Origin: Lactobacillus johnsonii
GTDB taxonomy: Bacteria > Bacillota > Bacilli > Lactobacillales > Lactobacillaceae
Assembly (NCBI RefSeq): GCF_014058685.1
Contig: NZ_CP059055.1
Span: forward strand, 868,001-932,000
Length of the DNA: 64,000 nt
Direction of reading: 5' to 3'
The notes beneath the pieces were generated by a model. That model saw nothing but the letters and a program-made list of their open reading frames with translations, was not told where the DNA came from and did not search any database. Of the stretch, positions 9,962-17,691 are shown piece by piece; position 1 is the stretch's first letter; every line of letters begins with the position of its first letter. The position numbers were made by a program, and so were the translations under genes.

Positions 9962-11080
9962 ATGGCAGAGAGTAAGACTACCAAAGAAACAACAATGACA
10001 CTTGATAAAAAGGTCAAGGAAGTTGTTAAGGAAGTTAAAAAAGACAAACAAATTACTGAAAAAGAATTTACTGCTCAACTAATTAAGCCATATGATCTTC
10101 AAGGAAAAGCGGTAGATCAACTAGTTCAAGAATTTGAAGACAATGGAATTAGTATTGTTGATGAAAATGGTGAACCTTCAAAATTAGCTTTAAAGAAGCA
10201 AAAAGACGTTGAGAAGGCTGAATTAAAAGATATGTCAGCACCTTCAAGCGTAAGAATGAATGATCCAGTCCGGATGTATTTGAAGGAAATCGGACGTGTT
10301 TCATTATTAAATGCCGATCAAGAAATTGCCTTGGCTAAGAGAATTGAATCAGGCGATGAAGAAGCTAAGCAAGAATTAGCTGAAGCTAACTTACGTTTGG
10401 TAGTTTCTATTGCTAAACGTTATGTTGGTCGTGGTATGTCCTTCTTAGACTTAATTCAAGAAGGTAACATGGGCTTGATGAAGGCTGTTGACAAATTCGA
10501 CTATCGTTTAGGATTTAAGTTTTCAACTTATGCAACTTGGTGGATTAGACAAGCAATTACTCGTGCAATTGCTGATCAAGCTAGAACAATTCGTATTCCA
10601 GTTCACATGGTTGAAACAATTAATAAGTTGATCAGAATTCAAAGACAACTTTTGCAAGATTTGGGAAGAGAACCAACTCCAGAAGAAATTGGTGCCGAAA
10701 TGGATATGCCAACTGATAAGGTTCGTGAAATCTTGAAAATTGCACAAGAACCAGTTTCTCTTGAAACACCAATTGGTGAAGAAGATGATTCTCATCTAGG
10801 TGACTTTATCGAAGATAAAGATGCAACTAGTCCTGAACAACATGCTTCATATGAATTGTTAAAAGAACAACTTGAAGAAGTACTTGATACTTTAACTGAT
10901 CGTGAAGAGAATGTTTTACGTTTACGTTTTGGTCTTGATGATGGACGTACTCGTACTCTAGAAGAAGTTGGTAAAGTATTTGGAGTAACTCGTGAACGTA
11001 TCAGACAGATTGAAGCTAAGGCTTTGCGTAAGTTACGGCACCCAAGTCGTTCAAATCAATTAAAAGACTTCTTAGATTAG
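9962..11080 (+). CDS. rpoD: RNA polymerase primary sigma factor (sigma-70/RpoD)
   Basis: A 372-residue housekeeping sigma factor. After a Lys/Glu-rich region 1.1-like N-terminus come region 1.2 ([13 protein letters not shown]), region 2 with [11 protein letters not shown] for -10 recognition and melting, region 3 ([15 protein letters not shown]), and region 4.2 with [18 protein letters not shown] for the -35. It is short and lacks the large insertion of proteobacterial RpoD, which is normal in lactobacilli. It lies 15 bp after dnaG and is closed by a strong terminator. Confidence 0.97.
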   Translation: MAESKTTKETTMTLDKKVKEVVKEVKKDKQITEKEFTAQLIKPYDLQGKAVDQLVQEFEDNGISIVDENGEPSKLALKKQKDVEKAELKDMSAPSSVRMNDPVRMYLKEIGRVSLLNADQEIALAKRIESGDEEAKQELAEANLRLVVSIAKRYVGRGMSFLDLIQEGNMGLMKAVDKFDYRLGFKFSTYATWWIRQAITRAIADQARTIRIPVHMVETINKLIRIQRQLLQDLGREPTPEEIGAEMDMPTDKVREILKIAQEPVSLETPIGEEDDSHLGDFIEDKDATSPEQHASYELLKEQLEEVLDTLTDREENVLRLRFGLDDGRTRTLEEVGKVFGVTRERIRQIEAKALRKLRHPSRSNQLKDFLD

Positions 11081-11097
11081 GATAAGAATTAACAGCA

Positions 11098-11138
11098 AAA
11101 ACCTTGTGGTAATAGCAATATTACCGCAAGGTTTTTTT
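11098..11138 (+). terminator. Rho-independent terminator after rpoD
   Basis: AAACCTTGTGGTAATA pairs with TATTACCGCAAGGTTT around a GCAA loop, then seven Ts. Very stable; it ends the glyQ-rpoD unit. Confidence 0.9.
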
Positions 11139-11162
11139 GCTATAAAATTGAACTACCTATGC

Positions 11163-11190
11163 TTTAAAATAACAAAAAATATGCTACAAT
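11163..11190 (+). promoter_or_regulatory. Probable extended -10 promoter for the small ORF at 11216
   Basis: TGCTACAAT at 11182-11190 fits an extended -10 (TG, one base, TACAAT). The -35 region (TTTAAA at 11163-11168) is weak, as is usual with an extended -10. It sits 25 bp upstream of the small ORF start and after the rpoD terminator. Confidence 0.5.
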
Positions 11191-11215
11191 AAATTCATAA
11201 GTTGGAGGTGTTACT

Positions 11216-11374
11216 ATGCAAGAATTAAGAAACAATACTCTCATTTCTCTGATTGGGGGGGTAGAAAGCCATTCTATCAACGTTTCTAAGGGATTTTCTA
11301 CTTTAAATCCTTATTTTCTTGTACAGTACATAAAAAGCCAAGTTAAAGATGACTTTAATGGGGTCATTCTTTAG
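11216..11374 (+). CDS. Small ORF, 52 aa: possible double-glycine leader peptide or attenuator leader peptide
   Basis: An ATG at 11216 with an excellent TTGGAGGTG ribosome site (6 bp spacing) opens a 52-codon frame ending at 11374. I do not recognise the product. Residues 1-15 (MQELRNNTLISLIGG) resemble a double-glycine leader: Leu at -4, -7 and -12 before Gly-Gly, which would leave a 37-residue mature peptide, mildly hydrophobic at its centre (NPYFLVQYI). No dedicated C39 exporter is adjacent. Alternatively, because the last 14 codons lie inside a terminator hairpin, the ORF may be a leader peptide whose translation opens that hairpin. The two Gly codons lie in a run of seven Gs; losing one G would create a stop immediately after Gly-Gly. 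Whether it is translated is unproven. Confidence 0.45.
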   Translation: MQELRNNTLISLIGGVESHSINVSKGFSTLNPYFLVQYIKSQVKDDFNGVIL

Positions 11375-11386
11375 CTTGGCTTTTTT
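11333..11386 (+). terminator. Rho-independent terminator overlapping the small ORF's 3' end
   Basis: AAAGCCAAGTTAAAGATGAC pairs almost completely with GTCATTCTTTAGCTTGGCTTT, followed by six Ts. The stem contains the small ORF's last codons and its stop (11372-11374), so a translating ribosome would disrupt it. Confidence 0.85.
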
Positions 11387-11436
11387 GCGTCTTCAATTAT
11401 TTTAATGCTAATAGCTCGAGTGTAGGAGGAAATAGA

Positions 11437-12324
11437 GTGAAAAGTAAGTCTTATAAGTATGGGATTGCTGCTTTAGTAGGTGTAAGTGCCTTAGCATTAG
11501 CTGGTTGTCAAAGTAATGAAAACCAATCAAGTACATCTAAGACTAATGCCAAGTCGAAATCTTCAATAGTTAAGATTGAAAAGAAAAGTAAATCTAAGAG
11601 TAGCAAGTCGGAAAAGCAAGAAGGTGAAGTGAAAAAACAGAGCAGTGAGAAGGTTAATAAGGCAAGTAGTTCGAAGAAAGATGTAGAAAAAGTACCAACA
11701 GCTACTGAATTGATGAATAATGTTTCGGCCTTTAATGAAGGTAATTTTGATATTCGGCTTAATTATGCAACTGTTAAAGGTTATGACACGGGAATAATTC
11801 AAGAAAATCCACGAGTAGTACATTATAAGTTCAACGGTGGGATGAACTCAGAGGTTTGGGCAACTGATCAATTTGTCTACAGTTTATCGGGTGATAAATG
11901 GACTAAAATTGGGCAAACTTATAAGATTGGAAGATTTGATCCGATGATTAGCCTTCCATCTCCCCTTATTAATCAAATGAAAGTCTCAAAAACTAGTGAT
12001 GGTTATCAAGCAAAATATGAGGGAAACTCTGCTGAAGCTAAAGAATTAATGGAACATTATATTGTTTGGGTTTCAAGTGAAAATAAATGGAATCCATTTG
12101 GAGACCAAGACTTTACATCAGCTACTCTAACTTATAGCTTTAATAAACAAAAACAGTTAACTGAGATTCATTATGATTGGACCGCTGGTTCAAATAAAGG
12201 AACAGCTTCTTACACTAATATCAATCAACAAAAAATTGCAGTTCCAAATGATGTAATTCAAGCAGCAGCTAAGAATTCTGACTCTATTGATAGTAACAAT
12301 GATGATAATAGTGACGATGAATAG
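11437..12324 (+). CDS. Putative lipoprotein, secreted
   Basis: A 295-residue protein starting at GTG 11437 behind TAGGAGGA. The N-terminal hydrophobic stretch ends in a lipobox (ALAGC, Cys about 24), so it should be diacylated and held at the outer face of the membrane. Residues about 25-85 are a Ser/Lys-rich flexible linker; the folded remainder (about 85-280) is a mixed alpha/beta domain with VWATDQFVYSLSGDKWTKIG, followed by an acidic Asn/Asp tail. Such lipoproteins with a linear linker are common in lactobacilli, but I know no function for this one. It is first in a three-gene group with two small membrane proteins. Confidence 0.8.
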   Translation: MKSKSYKYGIAALVGVSALALAGCQSNENQSSTSKTNAKSKSSIVKIEKKSKSKSSKSEKQEGEVKKQSSEKVNKASSSKKDVEKVPTATELMNNVSAFNEGNFDIRLNYATVKGYDTGIIQENPRVVHYKFNGGMNSEVWATDQFVYSLSGDKWTKIGQTYKIGRFDPMISLPSPLINQMKVSKTSDGYQAKYEGNSAEAKELMEHYIVWVSSENKWNPFGDQDFTSATLTYSFNKQKQLTEIHYDWTAGSNKGTASYTNINQQKIAVPNDVIQAAAKNSDSIDSNNDDNSDDE

Positions 12325-12336
12325 GGTCGAAAATAG

Positions 12337-12849
12337 ATGGATAAAATAAAAGAAAATAAATTTGTTATTAAAGCTAAGAAAATTTGGTCTAAGCATAAGA
12401 TCATTGTTTCGGTTCTAGGAGGCTTCTTGGTTCTGATATGTTTATTTGGAATTAGAGAGGCTAGTCTTGTTGATCCATTAGATGGTGTTCAACAAGTGGG
12501 ATGGAATTCGTATACGGGTTCTTGGTTTGTTCCGGATAAAGACCGAGATCGGATTGCAAGTAAAATTAGAGCATCCATATTAAAAAAGTATGGCGCAAGT
12601 AGTCAAACTATTAAGTATGTCGAAGATAATCCAAAGTGGGAATACGATTCAGATGACTATCGGCCAGTTAAATCCGATATTGGTGAAAGCAAAATGGATA
12701 AAGCGATTGATGAACTTAATTATGTGAAGTCGAGGCTTGATCTTTCTCGTGAAAGTGGAAATAAAATGGTTTTAAAAATTGATATGCCTAATGATAGGGC
12801 ACGTAAAGATGGAATCAGACTCGTTAATCATGAATTTGGTAGTAATTAA
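12337..12849 (+). CDS. Unknown single-pass membrane protein
   Basis: A 170-residue protein starting 12 bp after the lipoprotein stop. A basic N-terminus is followed by one membrane segment (about residues 24-42, IIVSVLGGFLVLICLFGI), then a charged soluble part of about 125 residues that is predicted to lie outside. No motif is recognised. The tight spacing to its neighbours suggests co-transcription with the lipoprotein and the following membrane protein. Confidence 0.7.
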   Translation: MDKIKENKFVIKAKKIWSKHKIIVSVLGGFLVLICLFGIREASLVDPLDGVQQVGWNSYTGSWFVPDKDRDRIASKIRASILKKYGASSQTIKYVEDNPKWEYDSDDYRPVKSDIGESKMDKAIDELNYVKSRLDLSRESGNKMVLKIDMPNDRARKDGIRLVNHEFGSN

Positions 12850-12867
12850 ATTTTATAGGTGGTAAGT

Positions 12868-13473
12868 GTGAGTTTTTTTGAAAGATTACTTAGTTTAAAG
12901 TGGTATTTTTACGTATTTACGCTAGGAACCATATATGCAATTTTCTTCTTAATAATCTTGTTTCCTATAATTTTAAATCCATATCGTCTCCCAAGTACAA
13001 TTTTATTGTTGTTTATCCTAAGTTCCGGTGTTATTACCTTTCCGTGGATTCAATTAGCATGGCATGGACGTTTTGGACATTTCACAATGTGGTGGCTAAA
13101 AAGTTTTGGGAGAGCTTATGTTAAACGTAATAGGGATGCTAAGAAAGCTTATGATCGTACGCCTGAAAAAACGGTAACTAGTGCTCAGTATAATCCTGAA
13201 AATAATACCATTACGTATTGGATTAGCTATGATGATTCACCTAAAAAAGACGCGAGTTTTAGAGAGAGAAATAAGTTTTCCACTGATTATGTTCGGTATA
13301 TGATGGTGGGATTTGTAAAGTATGTAGTAGAAGATATGCTAATTTTATTTTTTGGCTTTATTATTATTTTCTTTGTATTTAATAAGGCCTTTAAGAGAGC
13401 TGATAAATACGGATACTTGAAAAATAAGTATCAAGAAGGAAATATTAAAGATTCTAATAATGTTTCTAATTAA
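12868..13473 (+). CDS. Unknown multi-pass membrane protein
   Basis: A 201-residue protein, starting at GTG 12868 because TAGGTGG at 12856-12862 is the ribosome site; a GTG at 12859 overlaps that site and is less likely. There are two hydrophobic segments at about 13-35 and 43-62 and another near 148-170, with an intervening cytoplasmic-looking basic region (GRAYVKRNRDAKKAYDR). No family is recognised. Third gene of the lipoprotein cluster. Confidence 0.7.
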   Translation: MSFFERLLSLKWYFYVFTLGTIYAIFFLIILFPIILNPYRLPSTILLLFILSSGVITFPWIQLAWHGRFGHFTMWWLKSFGRAYVKRNRDAKKAYDRTPEKTVTSAQYNPENNTITYWISYDDSPKKDASFRERNKFSTDYVRYMMVGFVKYVVEDMLILFFGFIIIFFVFNKAFKRADKYGYLKNKYQEGNIKDSNNVSN

Positions 13474-13553
13474 GAGGTGGTAATAAATTCTATTTAGTCA
13501 TTTTAAAGAATCGAAAATCAAAATTATAAGTTAGATAAGGAGATTTTAAAATT

Positions 13554-15014
13554 ATGAATAAAAAGTCATTGTTAAAAACTGCTTTAGTTTCAGCTACTAT
13601 TCTTTCAGGTGCTGGATTATTTGCAAATAGTGCTCAAGCACAAGCTGCTACATCTGCAACTCACGCTAAACAAGTAAGAGGCGTTTTACAAGTAGTTGAC
13701 CATGAAAATCAAGGTGAAGTTCACTTATATGATCGCGATGGTCACGTAATGAAACAAACTGTTAAGAATGGCAAGAAGTACAAGGTTTGGGAAAAAGCTT
13801 ATATCAACGATGAGTTAATGTATCGTATCGGTACTGATAAGCAATGGATTCCAGCTAAGTACACTGACTGGAAAGCTGCTAAGTTAGGTCAAAATGTTGC
13901 TGTAGCAAGTAAAGCAACTAACGCAGCTTATAATCGTGAAAATTACGTTGGTGTTGCTACTATTAATTACCAAGGTTCAGGCAATGTTCGCTTAGTTAAC
14001 AGCCAAGGTAACTACACTAGTCAATACTTACCAAAGAACTCAACTTGGAAAGTTTGGGAAAAAGCTGACATTAATCATGAACCAATGTACCGTGTAGGTA
14101 ACCAAAGTCAATGGGTTCCTGCAAAATATGTATCAGTAAGTCAAACTAATACTAAAAACTTACAAAATAATGAAGTTCATCACGCTAGCGTTGTAGGCAA
14201 TACTGCTAACAAGTCTTCCGATACTATTCGCCATGCTTCTACTTCAAGACCTGTAAATAATTCTACTCATACTAATAAGGAATTACATCAAGGCAATGTT
14301 ACTGGAAACAAGAGTAGCAACAGTACTAACAATACTGCTCATAATACTACCCCTGTAAAACCAGTTACTCCAGCTAAGCCAGTAACTCCATCTAAACCAG
14401 TTACTCCAACTAAGCCTGCTGAAACAAAACCAGCACAGCCTGTAACTCCATCTAAGCCAGTAGAGCCAACTAAACCGGCTACTCCTAATAAGCCAGTTCA
14501 GCCTGTAACTCCAAGCAAGCCAGCTCAACCAGCTAAGCCAGTGACTCCTTCAAAACCAGTTACTCCAGCTAAGCCTGCTCAACCTGCAACTCCAAGTAAA
14601 CCTGTACAACCTGCTAAACCAGTTCAACCAGCTACTCCAGTTAACAATAGTAAGCAAGCTTTAACTACTGGTCAAATGGAACAAGTCTTCTGGGATAGAT
14701 ATATGGCTCCAGCAGGTTACCAAAAAGGTAATATCCCAATTACCAACGACATTATGAAAAATGGATCAGCATCAGATGACATTCCTTGGAGTGTTGGAGA
14801 TGCTCACACAGCATATATGACTTTGCATAATTATCATTATGTAAATACTAATGCAAGTAAAAATGAATTTTTACAAGATACTAAAGAAACGGCAGACCAA
14901 TATGGATGGAACGATATGACAAACAGCGATGGTCAAAAGTATCAAAAAGCTTCAATTCGTGTAACACAAAGTTCACCAAATGACATTCGTATGGACGCTC
15001 TTTGGTACAATTAA
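13554..15014 (+). CDS. SLAP-domain surface protein with Pro-rich linker and unknown C-terminal domain
   Basis: A 486-residue secreted protein behind a TAAGGAGA site. Signal peptide about 1-32 (LLKTALVSATILSGAGLF, then AQAQAA). Two SLAP repeats, about 42-105 and 120-190, share the pattern KYKVWEKAYINDELMYRIG/WKVWEKADINHEPMYRVG followed by QW.PAKY; these anchor S-layer-like proteins to wall polymers in lactobacilli. A Ser/Asn/Thr stretch leads to a long KPVTPxKP repeat (about 265-362) that would span the wall. The C-terminal 115 residues (from LTTGQMEQVFWDRYM) form a distinct domain I do not recognise. No LPXTG sorting signal. It has a private terminator and is probably transcribed alone. Confidence 0.85.
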   Translation: MNKKSLLKTALVSATILSGAGLFANSAQAQAATSATHAKQVRGVLQVVDHENQGEVHLYDRDGHVMKQTVKNGKKYKVWEKAYINDELMYRIGTDKQWIPAKYTDWKAAKLGQNVAVASKATNAAYNRENYVGVATINYQGSGNVRLVNSQGNYTSQYLPKNSTWKVWEKADINHEPMYRVGNQSQWVPAKYVSVSQTNTKNLQNNEVHHASVVGNTANKSSDTIRHASTSRPVNNSTHTNKELHQGNVTGNKSSNSTNNTAHNTTPVKPVTPAKPVTPSKPVTPTKPAETKPAQPVTPSKPVEPTKPATPNKPVQPVTPSKPAQPAKPVTPSKPVTPAKPAQPATPSKPVQPAKPVQPATPVNNSKQALTTGQMEQVFWDRYMAPAGYQKGNIPITNDIMKNGSASDDIPWSVGDAHTAYMTLHNYHYVNTNASKNEFLQDTKETADQYGWNDMTNSDGQKYQKASIRVTQSSPNDIRMDALWYN

Positions 15015-15019
15015 AATCC

Positions 15020-15052
15020 AATAAACCGATAATTATATCGGTTTATTTTTTT
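15020..15052 (+). terminator. Rho-independent terminator after the SLAP protein gene
   Basis: AATAAACCGATA pairs with TATCGGTTTATT around a short AT loop, followed by a T-run. Confidence 0.8.
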
Positions 15053-15122
15053 ATCAAAGTTTGTCATGGTAGATATGTATATATGATATAAATAGAAACA
15101 TTTGAAAATAGGATATTAAATT

Positions 15123-15980
15123 ATGAAGTTCAGTGAATTAATGAAAGCTCTTGGACATGAAGATCTAAACTGCATCACGAAGTATGGCGAGATAAAAGAA
15201 TATCAAGATGAATATTTTTATACTATAAATTCTCAAACTTCAGATCTTATGCAAGAAATTAAAAGTAAAGTTTCTGAGAAAAAGCCAATGTTTCCATACT
15301 TATCTGATAATAAGAGTCTTTCAGATATAGATAAGCCTATAAAATGGGATGTACTCCTATCTAATAAGTGTGAAACACGATCAGCTAAAGAATTAATCGG
15401 AAAATTTTATAGAGGTAATAGGGATCCTAAATCATCTTTTTTAGACAAAGGTCATTTAGTGGCACGGGAGTTTCAAAAATATATTTGCGGACAAAATGAA
15501 CCAACCGACAATTTTTTCTGTAAAAATGTAAGTTCAAACATAGCTTATCAATTTTGTGATAAAAATCGTGGTAATGGTAAGGAACGAGGACAACACCAGT
15601 TTGAACAAGCAGTCATGAATTGGTTCCAAAAAGCTAATGATACGGATAGTAAATCTAAGAAAGTAATAGTTTATTACGAAGTTGAACCTATCTTTCGCAA
15701 AAGTGGGGATAAAATCCCAATTGGAACTAGAATTTTTGCTTTTAGAGAAACTGACACAAGTGACCAAGTTAATAACTTTATAAGCCAAAGTAAGAAAAAA
15801 GATGAATTTAAAATAACTCTTCCTTATCATGTTTTTATTCCTAACTATATCGAAGATTATGAAGTAGAAAAAGGATTAAAAGTTTCAGAGATTGCAAAAG
15901 ATTTTAGAATGTTCTATGCAGGAGATATAGAAAGTATATCCAAATGGTATTCACATCAGAATACATCTAAGAATAAATAA
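15123..15980 (+). CDS. DNA/RNA non-specific endonuclease-like protein, apparently cytosolic
   Basis: A 285-residue protein with a beta-beta-alpha-metal nuclease signature: DKGHLVAREF near residues 112-121, a variant of the DRGHL motif carrying the catalytic His, followed by NVSSN and an Asn-containing segment (CDKNRGN) that could supply the metal-ligand Asn. Hydrophobic beta strands VIVYYEVEPIF and GTRIFAFRE follow, as in NucA-type nucleases. Unlike secreted nucleases of this family it has no signal peptide or membrane segment. No immunity or inhibitor gene is adjacent. It may act in defence or DNA uptake, or be a toxin-like domain; none of these is shown by the sequence. Its 3' hairpin is disrupted by an IS. 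Confidence 0.6.
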   Translation: MKFSELMKALGHEDLNCITKYGEIKEYQDEYFYTINSQTSDLMQEIKSKVSEKKPMFPYLSDNKSLSDIDKPIKWDVLLSNKCETRSAKELIGKFYRGNRDPKSSFLDKGHLVAREFQKYICGQNEPTDNFFCKNVSSNIAYQFCDKNRGNGKERGQHQFEQAVMNWFQKANDTDSKSKKVIVYYEVEPIFRKSGDKIPIGTRIFAFRETDTSDQVNNFISQSKKKDEFKITLPYHVFIPNYIEDYEVEKGLKVSEIAKDFRMFYAGDIESISKWYSHQNTSKNK

Positions 15981-16003
15981 AGTAGTTTATAGTATCAGCA
16001 ATT

Positions 16004-16016
16004 AAAAAGACATACG
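16004..16016 (+). repeat. Left arm of a terminator-like hairpin split by an IS
   Basis: AAAAAGACATACG here is the exact reverse complement of CGTATGTCTTTTT at 17563-17575, on the other side of the IS150-type element. Before insertion the two arms were about 50 nt apart and would have formed a hairpin with a T-tail. Confidence 0.7.
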
Positions 16017-16099
16017 TAAATCCAATTCGTTTTTAGAGAAGAATCTAAAGATGAATAGGGGAATGAAGTGCCATAGAAAAGTTAGACATTTATAAAATT

Positions 16100-16915
16100 T
16101 TAAAGATTTGATAATACACGATTTCTGTATTTTACAGGAGTCGTGTATTTTAATTTGTTTGATCTTCTAACATTGTTAAACCAATAAATATAATCTTTCA
16201 GAATTTCCTTCATCTCTTCTAAACTTCCAATCTTAAGTCGATTCAGTTTTTCTCTCTTCATTAAATTAAATATCGTTTCTCCTGGTGCATTATCATGACA
16301 ATTTCCTTTTCGGGACATGCTTTGGATTATATTCATTTTCTTTAGTCGAGCCTGATAGCCTGGATTCTGATATTGAAAGCCTTGATCTGAATGAAGGATA
16401 GGAGCAGCTCCTGGTGGAAGATTATCTGCTAGTTCATCTAGCATATTATAAATAGTTTTCATTTCAGGAGAATAACTTACTGCACAAGCTAGAATCTCCA
16501 AAGAAGCCTCATCTACTACAGGAGAAATATAAACTTTCTTGCCGCTAGTTAGTTTATATTCAGTTACATCGGTATGAAGAACTTTATAGGGGATTGTTTC
16601 ATCAAAAGTTTGATTTAGGATATTTGGTGCTTTCTTTCCTACATTACCCTTATACGAACTATATTTACCAGTATTTTTATGATAAATTGTTGTTTTTATT
16701 CCTAAACTTCTCATTAACTTACGTACTGTTTCTAGAGAAAGTTTAAATCCTTCATCTCTTAACGCTCCCCACATAGGACGATAACCATATGTTTCTTGTC
16801 CTTCATAGCCATAATAGATTTCTTGAATCTTCTCTTTTACTAAAGCATACTTATCAGCTTGATTAATTCTATTTTTTACATTGTCATAGTAAGTCTTTCT
16901 ATTTAATTTGAGCAC
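16100..16915 (-). CDS. IS3-family transposase OrfB (DDE integrase domain)
   Basis: A 271-residue C-terminal transposase half read from GTG 16915. The rve-type DDE core is visible: an HTDVTEYKL block, ILHSDQGFQYQ and, further on, MSRKGNCHDNAPGETIFNLMKRE with the final catalytic Glu. The same frame stays open upstream of 16915 into the end of orfA, encoding QDIRAKHHQIKLKVLFKVL, so the functional protein is expected to be an OrfAB fusion made by -1 frameshifting. A run of seven A residues (plus-strand T-run at 17017-17023) is the likely slip site. Confidence 0.92.
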   Translation of the reverse strand: MLKLNRKTYYDNVKNRINQADKYALVKEKIQEIYYGYEGQETYGYRPMWGALRDEGFKLSLETVRKLMRSLGIKTTIYHKNTGKYSSYKGNVGKKAPNILNQTFDETIPYKVLHTDVTEYKLTSGKKVYISPVVDEASLEILACAVSYSPEMKTIYNMLDELADNLPPGAAPILHSDQGFQYQNPGYQARLKKMNIIQSMSRKGNCHDNAPGETIFNLMKREKLNRLKIGSLEEMKEILKDYIYWFNNVRRSNKLKYTTPVKYRNRVLSNL

Positions 16916-16968
16916 TTTAAATAAGACCTTAAGTTTAATTTGATGGTGTTTTGCCCGAATATCCTGTA

Positions 16969-17502
16969 TTAATTGTGTTTTTTGTTTGTTGGATAACGTG
17001 GATATCGGGCAGCCACTTTTTTTAAGACAAGATTTTCCACTCTAAGTCTTTCTAATTCAGCTTCCTGCTTAAGAATTTTTTCTTCATACTTTTGCTTTTC
17101 ACTAAGTTCTAACTTTTTAGTTGTCTTCTTACTCTTTTTAGGCACTTTCCTAGGCCGACCTTTCTGTTTAGGCAGCAGCCCAGCATATCCTTCTTCATTG
17201 AACTTTTTAGCCCAATTGTATACTTGAGAATCACTAATATTAAACTTAGCCGCTACCTTTGAAACTCCAATAGAATGTGTTAAATAGTAGCGTACCACAT
17301 TTAGCCTAAAGTCAGAAGAATAAGTAGTTTTAGTATGTTTAACAGATAAGGCAGCTAAACCTTGACACTTAGCCTTATCAATCCATCTACGAATAAGAGT
17401 CCAATGAATATTATATCGTTTAGCTAAACCTTTTATTGAATCTTCATGATTTAAATATTTGGAAACAATTTCAATTTTTAATTCAGTCGAATATTTGGTC
17501 AT
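16969..17502 (-). CDS. IS3-family transposase OrfA (helix-turn-helix)
   Basis: A 177-residue protein starting at ATG 17502, behind GAGGT; the upstream in-frame ATG overlaps that ribosome site. Two HTH regions are visible, YLNHEDSIKGLAKRYNIHW and GVSKVAAKFNISDSQVYNW, followed by a basic stretch and a leucine-rich coiled coil (KILKQEAELERLRVENLVLKK). It binds the IS ends. Translation can slip to the -1 frame near its 3' end to make the full transposase. Confidence 0.92.
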   Translation of the reverse strand: MTKYSTELKIEIVSKYLNHEDSIKGLAKRYNIHWTLIRRWIDKAKCQGLAALSVKHTKTTYSSDFRLNVVRYYLTHSIGVSKVAAKFNISDSQVYNWAKKFNEEGYAGLLPKQKGRPRKVPKKSKKTTKKLELSEKQKYEEKILKQEAELERLRVENLVLKKVAARYPRYPTNKKHN

Positions 17503-17562
17503 AAAAAAATACCTCATAATTATTAGATTTTATGTCTAACAATTATGAGGCACTTCAGAAGG

Positions 17563-17575
17563 CGTATGTCTTTTT
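17563..17575 (+). repeat. Right arm of the IS-split terminator-like hairpin
   Basis: CGTATGTCTTTTT, complementary to 16004-16016; the T-run would form the tail of the pre-insertion terminator of the nuclease gene. Confidence 0.7.
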
Positions 17576-17691
17576 TACTATAACAAAAATGAATACTACG
17601 ATATAAGAAAATAATGCACTTACCTATTGTAACTGATTTAAAGTAAGTCTATAATACTACCAGTTACTTATTTTTGGAAAGAAGGGAAAAT

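Larger units (their letters stand above)
16064..17557 (-). mobile_element. IS3-family (IS150 group) insertion sequence, complete
   Basis: A 1,494-bp element on the minus strand. Terminal inverted repeats: TGAAGTGCC at 16064-16072 and its complement GGCACTTCA at 17549-17557, with a second matched block GTTAGACAT further in. The flanking triplet GAA (16061-16063 and 17558-17560) is a 3-bp target duplication, as IS3 elements make. It carries orfA and orfB in overlapping -1 frames. Ends, duplication and both ORFs are intact, so it may still be mobile. Confidence 0.92.

Noticed and set aside
14283-14528. 81-codon minus-strand ORF rich in Trp/Ser/Arg
   Set aside because: It is the reverse reading of the KPVTP repeat region of the SLAP protein gene; repeats keep the opposite frame open.
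14340-14640. Possible CRISPR-like array
   Set aside because: The repeats are short in-frame Pro/Lys/Thr codon units of a coding sequence, with no constant repeat and spacer pattern. No CRISPR array or cas gene was seen in the window.
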